Source of the DNA: Rhodospirillales bacterium
GTDB taxonomy: Bacteria; Pseudomonadota; Alphaproteobacteria; UBA9219
Direction: 5' to 3'
Length of the DNA stretch: 7,549 bases
Assembly (NCBI GenBank): GCA_015654915.1
Contig: JAATFY010000205.1
Span: 1 to 7,549 of the forward strand
Shown: positions 1 to 5,848 of the stretch, piece by piece
Layout: the number at the start of each line of letters is the position of its first letter
Numbering within the stretch: position 1 is the stretch's first letter
The notes under the pieces: generated by a model
What the model was told of the DNA's origin: nothing
Databases searched by the model: none
Seen by the model: the letters and a program-made list of their open reading frames with translations, nothing else
Program-made: the position numbers and the translations under genes

Positions 1-1
1 C

Positions 2-1372
2 CAGCCCATCAGTATCGGCCTCCTGAAGCAGTTTGGCGAGCAATTGCTGGAAATTCACGGCCAGTTCGAAACGCACGGGCTTTTGAATCCCGCCACGCAT
101 CGCGGTTTGCTGGACGCTTTTGCCGCGCTGGATGGTCTAAGGCAGAAAACATCGACGTCTTTTGCCGCATGGAAATCTGCCGAGGAAAAACAGCGCAGCG
201 CATCCATCGAACGCGAACGGGCGCAGGCGGAAGAAGAATTCCTCCGCGCCGCCGTGGCCGAGCTGGATGAATTGTCACCCGAAGCGGGGGAAGCCGACAA
301 ACTGGCCGAACGGCGCACCAATTTGCAGCACCGCGAGAAAATCACCGACGCGCTGCAATCCGCCGAGCAATCGCTGAACGGCGAACGCGGCGCGACGGCG
401 GCGCTGGCACAGGCCGGCAAGGCGGTAGCGCGGATCGCCGACAAAGCTGCCGGATTGAAGGAACTTCTGGAATCCATCGACCGCGCCGCGAATGAAACGG
501 CGGAAGCCGGCCAACAGCTCGAGCGCTTTATGGCGGATATCGACGCCGAGCCGGACGCTTTGCAACGCATCGAGGAACGCTTGTTTGCGCTGCGCGCCGT
601 TGCCCGCAAACATAGCGTGCCGACCGAAGGACTTGCCGATTTGCGGCGCGATCTGGCGGCGCGACTGGGACTTTTAAGCGATAAAGGCGATGCACTGACG
701 GCATTGGCCAAGGCGGTCGCCGAGGCGAAGCACGCCTACAAAAAACTCGCCGAGGATTTGAGCGCCAAACGTAAACAGGCCGCCACGCAGCTTGAAAAAG
801 GCATCATGCGCGAATTGCCGCCACTGAAACTGGAACGCGCGCAGTTCAAGATTGAAGTCGCATCCCTGCCCGAGGATCAATGGTCCGCCGAGGGCATGGA
901 CCGCGTCGCGTTTTTGGCCGCGACCAATCCCGGCACGGCGCCGGGGCCCTTGCAGAAAATCGCATCCGGCGGCGAGCTGGCGCGTTTCATGCTGGCGCTG
1001 AAAGTCGTTCTGGCCGCCGCCGATCCGGTGCCGGTCCTTGTATTCGACGAAGTCGATTCCGGCATTGGCGGCGCTACGGCGTCGGCGGTGGGTGAGCGAT
1101 TGGCACAACTGGCGGAGCATGTGCAAATTCTGGTCGTCACCCACAGCCCGCAGGTCGCCGCAAGGGGCAACAACCATTTACGCGTGCTGAAGCAGACCAA
1201 GGCGAAACACGCGACGACAGATGTCGAGACGCTGGATATTGCCGCGCGGCGCGAGGAAATCGCCCGCATGCTGGCAGGAACGCAAGTCACCGATGCCGCG
1301 CGTCAGGCGGCGTTGAGCCTGCTGGAAGATGCAGTACCCGCCAAGAAACCGGCGAAACGGGCACGCGCATGA
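2..1372 (+). CDS. recN: DNA repair protein RecN, 5'-truncated by window edge
   Basis: RecN is a cytoplasmic SMC-like ATPase that acts early in recombinational repair of double-strand breaks. The frame is open from base 2, and 456 residues plus the TGA stop are present. Family members run to about 555-565 residues, so roughly the first 100-110 residues, including Walker A, lie outside the window. The fragment opens just before the conserved EIHGQFE segment near the Q-loop. A long Ala/Glu/Lys/Arg-rich helical stretch (about nt 140-800) follows and matches the antiparallel coiled coil. The C-terminal ATPase lobe then has the ABC signature ASGGELARF (nt 962-988), Walker B VLVFDEVDSGIGG with the catalytic Asp-Glu at nt 1046-1051, and the switch segment VVTHSPQVAA. 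The protein ends in a Lys/Ala/Arg-rich tail. In-frame TTG codons such as the one at 44 are internal, not starts. The stop overlaps the ligA start, which suggests one transcript. Its promoter and any SOS operator are outside the window. Confidence 0.97.
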   Translation, partial: QPISIGLLKQFGEQLLEIHGQFETHGLLNPATHRGLLDAFAALDGLRQKTSTSFAAWKSAEEKQRSASIERERAQAEEEFLRAAVAELDELSPEAGEADKLAERRTNLQHREKITDALQSAEQSLNGERGATAALAQAGKAVARIADKAAGLKELLESIDRAANETAEAGQQLERFMADIDAEPDALQRIEERLFALRAVARKHSVPTEGLADLRRDLAARLGLLSDKGDALTALAKAVAEAKHAYKKLAEDLSAKRKQAATQLEKGIMRELPPLKLERAQFKIEVASLPEDQWSAEGMDRVAFLAATNPGTAPGPLQKIASGGELARFMLALKVVLAAADPVPVLVFDEVDSGIGGATASAVGERLAQLAEHVQILVVTHSPQVAARGNNHLRVLKQTKAKHATTDVETLDIAARREEIARMLAGTQVTDAARQAALSLLEDAVPAKKPAKRARA

Positions 1373-3462
1373 GCCGCAAGAAAACCAGCGCGGCAGCAGA
1401 TCCTGCTGGCCTGACACCTATCGAAGCGGCGGCCGAGATGGCGCATCTGGCCAAGCAGATCGCGCATCACGACAGGCTGTACCATCAGAAAGACGCGCCG
1501 GAAATTTCGGATGCCGCTTACGACGCGTTGCGCAACCGTTACCGTGCCTTGCACGAACAATTCCCGCATCTGGCGCCGAAGGACGACCCCGAAAAACGCG
1601 TCGGCGCGGCGCCCGCCGCCGGTTTCAGTAAGGTTGCGCATGCCGTGCCGATGCTGTCGCTCAACAACGCTTTTTCGGATGAGGATATCGAGGATTTTAC
1701 CGCCCGCATCCGCCGCTTTCTGAACCTGCCGGATGACGAGGCGCTGGCTTTCATGGCCGAGCCGAAAATCGACGGGCTTTCGGCCTCGTTGCGTTACGAG
1801 GGCGGCAAGCTGGTGCAGGCCGCTACGCGCGGCGACGGCACGACCGGCGAAAACATCACGGCGAATGTGCGCACGATTAAAAACGCGCCGCACACGCTAC
1901 ATAAACCCCACCCCGATGTGGTGGAAATACGCGGCGAGATTTTTCTCAACCGCGACGATTTCATGAAGCTCAATAAAGCGCGCGAAAAAGAAGATGAAGC
2001 CCTGTTCGCCAATCCGCGCAATGCCGCCGCGGGCAGCGTGCGGCAACTGGATTCGTCCATCTCCGCGTCGCGGCCCTTGCGGTTTTTCGCTTATGCACTT
2101 GGCGAATACAGCGGTAAGCCTTTCAAAACACAGGAAGACATCCGTGCTCAAGTCAAACATTGGGGCTTTACGGTCAACGAGCCTTCGCGCCTGTGCGCGA
2201 CGACGAAAGATCTGCTCGGTTATTATCACGAGCTGGAAAGCAAGCGTCATGCGCTGCCGTTCGATATCGACGGCGTGGTCTATAAACTGAACCGCCTCGA
2301 TTGGCAGGAACGGCTCGGCTTCATCAGCCGCGCGCCGCGCTGGGCCATTGCCCATAAATTCGCGGCGGAACAGGCCGAAACGCGGCTGAACAAGATCATC
2401 ATCCAGGTCGGCCGCACGGGGGCGCTGACTCCCGTAGCTGAGCTGGAACCCGTAACCGTCGGCGGCGTCGTGGTCAGTCGCGCCACACTGCACAATCAGG
2501 ACGAGATCGAGCGCAAGGATATCCGCGAAGGTGATATTGTGCGGCTGCAACGCGCGGGCGACGTTATTCCGCAGGTAATAAGTGTGGATTTAAAGCAGCG
2601 CCCGAAAAATTCAAAGCCATTCAAATTTCCTACCCATTGCCCCGAATGCGGCTCCATAGCTGTGCGCGAGGAAGGCATGGCCGTCTGGCGCTGCACCGGC
2701 GGGTTAATATGCCCCGCGCAGGCGGTCGAGCGGCTGCGCCATTTCACCAGCCGCCTCGCCTTCAACATCGAAGGACTTGGCGATGAGCGCATTATGGAGT
2801 TGTGGAAAGACAAAATCATCCATTCGCCCGCCGATATTTTCCGCCTGCACAGGCACCGCAAGGCACTGGAAGAACGCGAAAGATTGGGCGAGAAATCCGT
2901 GACAAAGCTGCTGGACGCCATTGAGGCGCGGCGAACGATTTCGCTCGACAGGTTTATCTATGCCCTCGGCATCCGTCAGGTTGGCGAGGCAACGGCTAAA
3001 CTTCTGGCGCGGCATTACCGGACGCTTGCCAACTGGCGGCAGGCGATGATGGCGGCGCGGAAGGAAGATTCAGAGGCGTGGCACGATCTCGACAATATCG
3101 AGCAGGTCGGCCCCCTGCTGGCGCGCGACATCGTCGCCTTCTTCGAGGAAAAACATAACCGCGATGTGCTGGACGATCTGGCTAAAGAACTGACGGTCGG
3201 CGATTTCGAGTCCCGCGCGACCGGATCGACGCAGATCTCCGGCAAGACGATTGTTTTCACCGGTACGCTGGCGAAAATGGGAAGGTCGGAAGCGAAGGCC
3301 AAAGCCGAAAGCCTCGGTGCCAATGTCAGCGGCTCGGTATCATCCAAAACCGATTATGTCGTGGTCGGCGAAGACGCGGGAAGCAAAGCAAAGAAAGCCA
3401 AGGAGCTTGGCGTGAAAATCCTCAATGAGGATGAATGGCTGAAATTGGCGGGTGATCAATAG
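1369..3462 (+). CDS. ligA: NAD+-dependent DNA ligase LigA
   Basis: LigA seals nicks in duplex DNA using NAD+ and is the essential replicative ligase of bacteria. The protein is complete at 697 residues, slightly longer than the 671 of E. coli. The order of domains is standard. The Ia domain has the YHQKDAPEISDAAYDAL motif (about residues 38-54). The adenylation domain has the nucleophilic lysine K133 in PKIDG, then RGDGTTGEN, EIRGEIF and DGVVYKLN. An OB fold follows, then a zinc finger with C424, C427, C442 and C448, whose 2-14-5 spacing equals that of E. coli. Helix-hairpin-helix repeats occupy about residues 455-610. A BRCT domain lies at about 622-697 (ISGKTIVFTGTL to the C terminus). The ATG shares four bases (ATGA) with the recN stop and no good Shine-Dalgarno precedes it, so translation is probably coupled to recN. 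No catalytic motif is missing. Confidence 0.98.
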   Translation: MSRKKTSAAADPAGLTPIEAAAEMAHLAKQIAHHDRLYHQKDAPEISDAAYDALRNRYRALHEQFPHLAPKDDPEKRVGAAPAAGFSKVAHAVPMLSLNNAFSDEDIEDFTARIRRFLNLPDDEALAFMAEPKIDGLSASLRYEGGKLVQAATRGDGTTGENITANVRTIKNAPHTLHKPHPDVVEIRGEIFLNRDDFMKLNKAREKEDEALFANPRNAAAGSVRQLDSSISASRPLRFFAYALGEYSGKPFKTQEDIRAQVKHWGFTVNEPSRLCATTKDLLGYYHELESKRHALPFDIDGVVYKLNRLDWQERLGFISRAPRWAIAHKFAAEQAETRLNKIIIQVGRTGALTPVAELEPVTVGGVVVSRATLHNQDEIERKDIREGDIVRLQRAGDVIPQVISVDLKQRPKNSKPFKFPTHCPECGSIAVREEGMAVWRCTGGLICPAQAVERLRHFTSRLAFNIEGLGDERIMELWKDKIIHSPADIFRLHRHRKALEERERLGEKSVTKLLDAIEARRTISLDRFIYALGIRQVGEATAKLLARHYRTLANWRQAMMAARKEDSEAWHDLDNIEQVGPLLARDIVAFFEEKHNRDVLDDLAKELTVGDFESRATGSTQISGKTIVFTGTLAKMGRSEAKAKAESLGANVSGSVSSKTDYVVVGEDAGSKAKKAKELGVKILNEDEWLKLAGDQ

Positions 3463-3493
3463 CACTGATTATCCGTTAGCGATTCATTTAACA

Positions 3494-3622
3494 CCGTCAT
3501 TCCGGAAAATCGGCGAGGCACGACCGAGCCGATTTATCCGGAATCTGATTTGGTTTCCATCGGCTTCAAACCAAATCGGATTCCGGCTCGCGCTCGCCCC
3601 GCGAGCTTGGCCGGAATGACGG
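3494..3622. repeat. 129-bp palindromic intergenic repeat with cloverleaf-like fold
   Basis: Perfect 12-base outer arms, CCGTCATTCCGG (3494-3505) and CCGGAATGACGG (3611-3622), enclose three further inverted repeats. The first is AAATCGGC (3507-3514) with GCCGATTT (3528-3535). The second is a 19-base arm at 3538-3556 with 3568-3586, which pairs fully except for one G-U position and has an 11-base loop. The third is CTCGCG (3587-3592) with CGCGAG (3600-3605). Together they make a closing stem with three side hairpins. The motif CCGGAATC and its complement recur in the outer stem and the long hairpin. The GTCATTCCGG/CCGGAATGAC ends match a style of dispersed non-coding REP/MITE-like repeat that I know from many proteobacterial genomes. 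It lies between convergent genes, where such elements often sit. I infer that it is a non-autonomous dispersed repeat. It contains no ORF, and copy number cannot be seen here. It could also block ligA read-through. Confidence 0.85.
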
Positions 3623-3642
3623 GATATTTTGATTTGATTCTT

Positions 3643-3683
3643 AAGTTAAATCGAGTTTAAATCCCTGCGATTAACTTGTTTTA
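3643..3683 (+). terminator. Possible AT-rich hairpin terminator after ligA
   Basis: AAGTTAAATCG (3643-3653) can pair with CGATTAACTT (3668-3677) as a ten-base-pair stem with one bulged A and a 14-base loop. The T-rich run GTTTTATT follows on the plus strand. The stem has few G-C pairs and the T tract is interrupted, so this is a weak intrinsic-terminator candidate. The stronger repeat hairpins at 3494-3622, also followed by a T-rich stretch (3625-3640), may end the recN-ligA transcript instead. Confidence 0.25.
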
Positions 3684-3944
3684 TTATTGGCACTCGTTTT
3701 TCTTAACATAAGCCGTTACTTGGTCGCCTTTTGGCCCTGCACGCGTAATCAGAATCGTTGAGCCATCCGGCAATGCGCAGGAAAGCGTTGGGTCTGTGAC
3801 TTCTGTATTGCTGTTTCTTGAAAGGTCTTGAGGCTTCGGCGCGCTCCACATAACCATTGGCTTGCCGGTAATAAGATCGGCCGCAATGACTGCTAAAACA
3901 CATATAGTTCCAGCAAGTACTCCGTATTCCTGTGCGGTAGCCAC
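3684..3944 (-). CDS. Small hypothetical protein with one predicted membrane segment
   Basis: I do not recognise this 86-residue protein. It starts at GTG (3944-3942), with a well-placed GAGGA Shine-Dalgarno eight bases upstream (3957-3953), and it stops at TAA. Residues about 7-26 are a hydrophobic stretch (YGVLAGTICVLAVIAADL) suited to a single transmembrane helix or uncleaved signal anchor. The remaining 60 residues are polar, with a Pro/Asn/Ser/Thr-rich linker (about 33-52) and a short C-terminal region that could form a small beta structure (about 55-82). Cysteines are at 15, 56 and 85. C56 and C85 bracket the C-terminal region and could form a disulfide if it faces the periplasm, which is inference. 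Base composition is lower in GC than the flanking genes. The gene converges with ligA and diverges from leuA, and neither neighbour suggests a role. The ribosome binding site, hydrophobic segment and intact frame favour a real gene, but there is no homology support. Confidence 0.55.
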   Translation of the reverse strand: MATAQEYGVLAGTICVLAVIAADLITGKPMVMWSAPKPQDLSRNSNTEVTDPTLSCALPDGSTILITRAGPKGDQVTAYVKKNECQ

Positions 3945-3952
3945 AATAAAAA

Positions 3953-3957
3953 TCCTC
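3953..3957 (-). promoter_or_regulatory. Ribosome binding site of the small membrane-protein gene
   Basis: On the minus strand GAGGA is followed by an eight-base spacer (TTTTTATT) and then GTG. This is the main argument for choosing the GTG at 3944 and for treating the frame as translated. Confidence 0.55.
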
Positions 3958-4014
3958 GATCAAAATGAAATTTGGTGAGAAAATTGTAACAAATCTTCCT
4001 TCCCGCCTTCCAGA

Positions 4015-4020
4015 ATTATA
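4015..4020 (-). promoter_or_regulatory. Candidate -10 element for the small minus-strand gene
   Basis: The minus strand reads a perfect TATAAT here, about 70 bases upstream of the GTG start. I see no good -35 at the right distance; the best windows match three of six bases. A second -10-like hexamer, TACAAT, lies nearer the gene at 3988-3983. In such AT-rich DNA a chance match is likely enough that this remains tentative. Confidence 0.3.
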
Positions 4021-4063
4021 TTAGTTTCAAAAAAGTATGGCGCATCAAATAAAATTAAAATTC

Positions 4064-4092
4064 TTTACTCACGACATAAAACAGTCTAAAAT
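4064..4092 (+). promoter_or_regulatory. Predicted sigma-70-type promoter of leuA
   Basis: TTTACT (4064-4069, four of six matches to TTGACA) and TAAAAT (4087-4092, five of six to TATAAT) are separated by exactly 17 bases. Transcription would start near 4099, giving a leader of about 58 bases before the leuA ATG. The AT-rich setting raises the chance of false matches, but spacing and position are both good. Confidence 0.5.
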
Positions 4093-4102
4093 CATCTCTA
4101 GA

Positions 4103-4117
4103 CGTAATTTTATTACG
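4103..4117. promoter_or_regulatory. Short palindrome in the leuA leader, possible operator
   Basis: CGTAAT and ATTACG are perfect inverted six-base arms around a TTT centre. The palindrome lies just downstream of the predicted leuA start of transcription, where a bound repressor would block initiation. No regulator is identifiable, and a 15-base palindrome in AT-rich DNA may be chance. Confidence 0.3.
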
Positions 4118-4157
4118 CTACTGTGAAAACTTATAAAAGAAGGTAGATACCAAGCCC

Positions 4158-5732
4158 ATGACAAACGCGACCAGCAAAAGCGACCCCAATCGCATCATCA
4201 TATTCGACACCACCCTGCGCGACGGCGAGCAATCGCCCGGCGCCGCAATGAATCTGGAAGAAAAACTGCGCATCGCCCATGTGCTGGAAGAGCTCGGGGT
4301 CGATGTGATGGAAGTCGGCTTCCCCGTCGCCTCGAAAGGCGACTTCGAGGCTGTCAGCGAAATCGCGCGCAAAATCAAAAATTCCACCGTATGCGGCCTC
4401 GCGCGGGCACAGGTGGACGATATCGAGCGCGCCGGAGCAGCCCTGAAACCGGCGGCAAGCGGACGCATCCATACCTTTATTTCGACCTCGCCCCTGCACA
4501 TGAAATTCAAACTGCAGATGGCGCCGGAAAAAGTCCTACAGGCGGTGACCGACAGCGTAACCCTCGCCCGTAAACTATGCGCCGATGTGGAATGGAGTGC
4601 CGAGGACGGCACCCGCACCGAACACGACTTCCTCTGCCGCTGCGTCGAGGCCGCCATCAAGGCAGGCGCCCGCACCATCAATATCCCCGATACCGTCGGC
4701 TACACCACGCCGCAGGAATACGCCGATCTGATCAAAATGCTGATCAAGCGCGTGCCGAACATCGACAAGGCGATATTGTCGACCCATTGCCATAACGACC
4801 TCGGCCTCGCAGTCGCCAATTCGCTGGCGGGCGTCATCAACGGCGCGCGGCAGGTGGAATGCACCGTCAACGGGCTCGGCGAACGCGCGGGCAACGCCGC
4901 CCTCGAAGAAATCATCATGGCCCTCAAGGTACGGCACGACCTGATGCCCTTTACCACCGGCATCAAGACCGAAAACATCACCCGCGCCTCGCATCTGGTC
5001 TCCACCATCACCGGTTTCGTCGTGCAGCCGAACAAGGCCGTGGTCGGCGCGAATGCCTTCGCCCATGAAAGCGGCATCCATCAGGACGGCATGATCAAGA
5101 ACCGCCAGACTTACGAGATTATGACCCCGCAATCGGTCGGCCTCACCAAAACCTCGCTTAAGCTCGGCAAATTGTCAGGCCGCAACGCCTTCCGCAGCAA
5201 GCTGCTGGATCTCGGCTACGAACTTGGCGACAACGCCCTGAAAGACGCGTTCGAGCGCTTCAAGGACCTCGCCGACCGCAAGAAAGAAGTCTTCGATGAA
5301 GACATCATGGCGCTGGTCGACGATGAAGTCGCGCAAGCGCATAACCGCACCCGCTTCGTGTCGCTGGAAATCTACGCCGGATCGAAAGGCCCGCAGCGCG
5401 CGACGCTGGAGATCGAAGTCGACGGTAAAACGACCGCCGCCGAGGCGACCGGCAACGGCCCCGTCGATGCCATCTTCAACGCCATCAAGAAACTGATCCC
5501 CCACAATGCGACGCTGCAACTCTATCAGGTCGGCGCCGTAACGCAGGGCACCGACGCGCAAGCGGAAGTGACCATAAGGCTGGAGGAAAACGGGCGCACC
5601 GTTATCGGCCAGAGCGCCGATCCGGACACTTTGGTGGCCTCGGCACGCGCCTATATTCACGGCCTTAACAAGCTGGCCATCAAACGCCTCAAGACCGAAC
5701 CGCCCGATTCGGTGGCCATGACGGCGGAATAA
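4158..5732 (+). CDS. leuA: 2-isopropylmalate synthase LeuA
   Basis: LeuA catalyses the first committed step of leucine synthesis, the condensation of acetyl-CoA with 2-oxoisovalerate. The 524-residue protein has the usual length of the LeuA type 1 family and aligns by eye with E. coli LeuA along its whole length. The catalytic TIM barrel (about 11-285) begins IIIFDTTLRDGEQSPG. D17, H210 and H212 (in HCHND) and N246 (in NGLGERAGN) correspond to the E. coli metal ligands D14, H202, H204 and N238. FAHESGIHQDG lies in the linker region. The C-terminal allosteric domain, which binds leucine in the family, spans about 399-510 and includes ATGNGPVDAIFNAI. This domain pattern favours LeuA over citramalate or homocitrate synthase. 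The ATG is the first possible start after an in-frame TAA at 4134. The AGAAGG Shine-Dalgarno at 4138-4143 is unusually far upstream, 14 bases. No other leucine or isoleucine-valine genes are adjacent. Confidence 0.96.
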   Translation: MTNATSKSDPNRIIIFDTTLRDGEQSPGAAMNLEEKLRIAHVLEELGVDVMEVGFPVASKGDFEAVSEIARKIKNSTVCGLARAQVDDIERAGAALKPAASGRIHTFISTSPLHMKFKLQMAPEKVLQAVTDSVTLARKLCADVEWSAEDGTRTEHDFLCRCVEAAIKAGARTINIPDTVGYTTPQEYADLIKMLIKRVPNIDKAILSTHCHNDLGLAVANSLAGVINGARQVECTVNGLGERAGNAALEEIIMALKVRHDLMPFTTGIKTENITRASHLVSTITGFVVQPNKAVVGANAFAHESGIHQDGMIKNRQTYEIMTPQSVGLTKTSLKLGKLSGRNAFRSKLLDLGYELGDNALKDAFERFKDLADRKKEVFDEDIMALVDDEVAQAHNRTRFVSLEIYAGSKGPQRATLEIEVDGKTTAAEATGNGPVDAIFNAIKKLIPHNATLQLYQVGAVTQGTDAQAEVTIRLEENGRTVIGQSADPDTLVASARAYIHGLNKLAIKRLKTEPPDSVAMTAE

Positions 5733-5794
5733 GCGCCAAAGCTGCCTTCCACCTGTATCTTAATAGCCTGATAACCTTCCTTGTTTTAGCTTGC

Positions 5795-5800
5795 TATATT
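5795..5800 (+). promoter_or_regulatory. Candidate -10 element upstream of the diguanylate cyclase gene
   Basis: TATATT matches five of six bases of the -10 consensus and lies 48 bases before the GTG start. The best -35 at an acceptable distance (ATAACC, 5771-5776, spacer 18) matches only three of six, so an activator or another sigma factor may be needed. It is also possible that the gene is read through from leuA, because I find no clear terminator in the 116-base gap. Confidence 0.3.
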
Positions 5801-5816
5801 CCGGTGGGTTAGCTTT

Positions 5817-5833
5817 CTTATGTCCGACATAAG
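5817..5833. promoter_or_regulatory. Perfect 7-3-7 palindrome before the diguanylate cyclase gene
   Basis: CTTATGT and ACATAAG are perfect inverted arms around CCG. The palindrome ends five bases before the Shine-Dalgarno sequence (5838-5843). It could be a dimeric regulator's operator just downstream of the predicted transcription start. It could instead be a small leader hairpin next to the ribosome binding site, although its AT-rich seven-pair stem with a three-base loop would be only moderately stable. It does not match the LexA, FNR or CtrA consensus sites I know. Confidence 0.45.
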
Positions 5834-5837
5834 TTGT

Positions 5838-5843
5838 GGGGAG
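5838..5843 (+). promoter_or_regulatory. Shine-Dalgarno that decides the cyclase start
   Basis: GGGGAG lies five bases before the GTG at 5849. The alternative in-frame TTG at 5834 lies before this site, has no Shine-Dalgarno of its own, and directly abuts the palindrome, so GTG 5849 is preferred. Confidence 0.6.
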
Positions 5844-5848
5844 TTATT

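Noticed and set aside
55..711. Minus-strand open frame of 218 codons opposite recN
   Set aside because: The translation is dominated by Ser, Ala and Arg, as expected for the antisense of an Ala/Glu/Arg-rich coiled coil. The plus strand is unmistakably RecN.
3494..3622. Cloverleaf fold considered as a tRNA or tmRNA-like gene
   Set aside because: It is far longer than a tRNA. It has none of the conserved tRNA loop sequences or a CCA-end layout, and its arm lengths do not fit.
3703..3963. Alternative minus-strand frame overlapping the small membrane-protein gene
   Set aside because: It needs a TTG start, lacks a placed ribosome binding site, and has a scattered Cys/Arg/Tyr-rich composition without a hydrophobic segment. 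The GTG frame at 3944 is better on every point.
4123..4146. Seven-codon reading frame just before leuA (GTG to TAG), tested as a leucine leader peptide
   Set aside because: It encodes no leucine residues (VKTYKRR), and I see no terminator/antiterminator pair, so leucine attenuation is not supported.
5786..5815. Direct repeat TTAGCTT at 5786-5792 and 5809-5815 upstream of the cyclase gene
   Set aside because: Two seven-base copies in a short AT-rich gap are easily explained by chance, and they match no regulator site I know.
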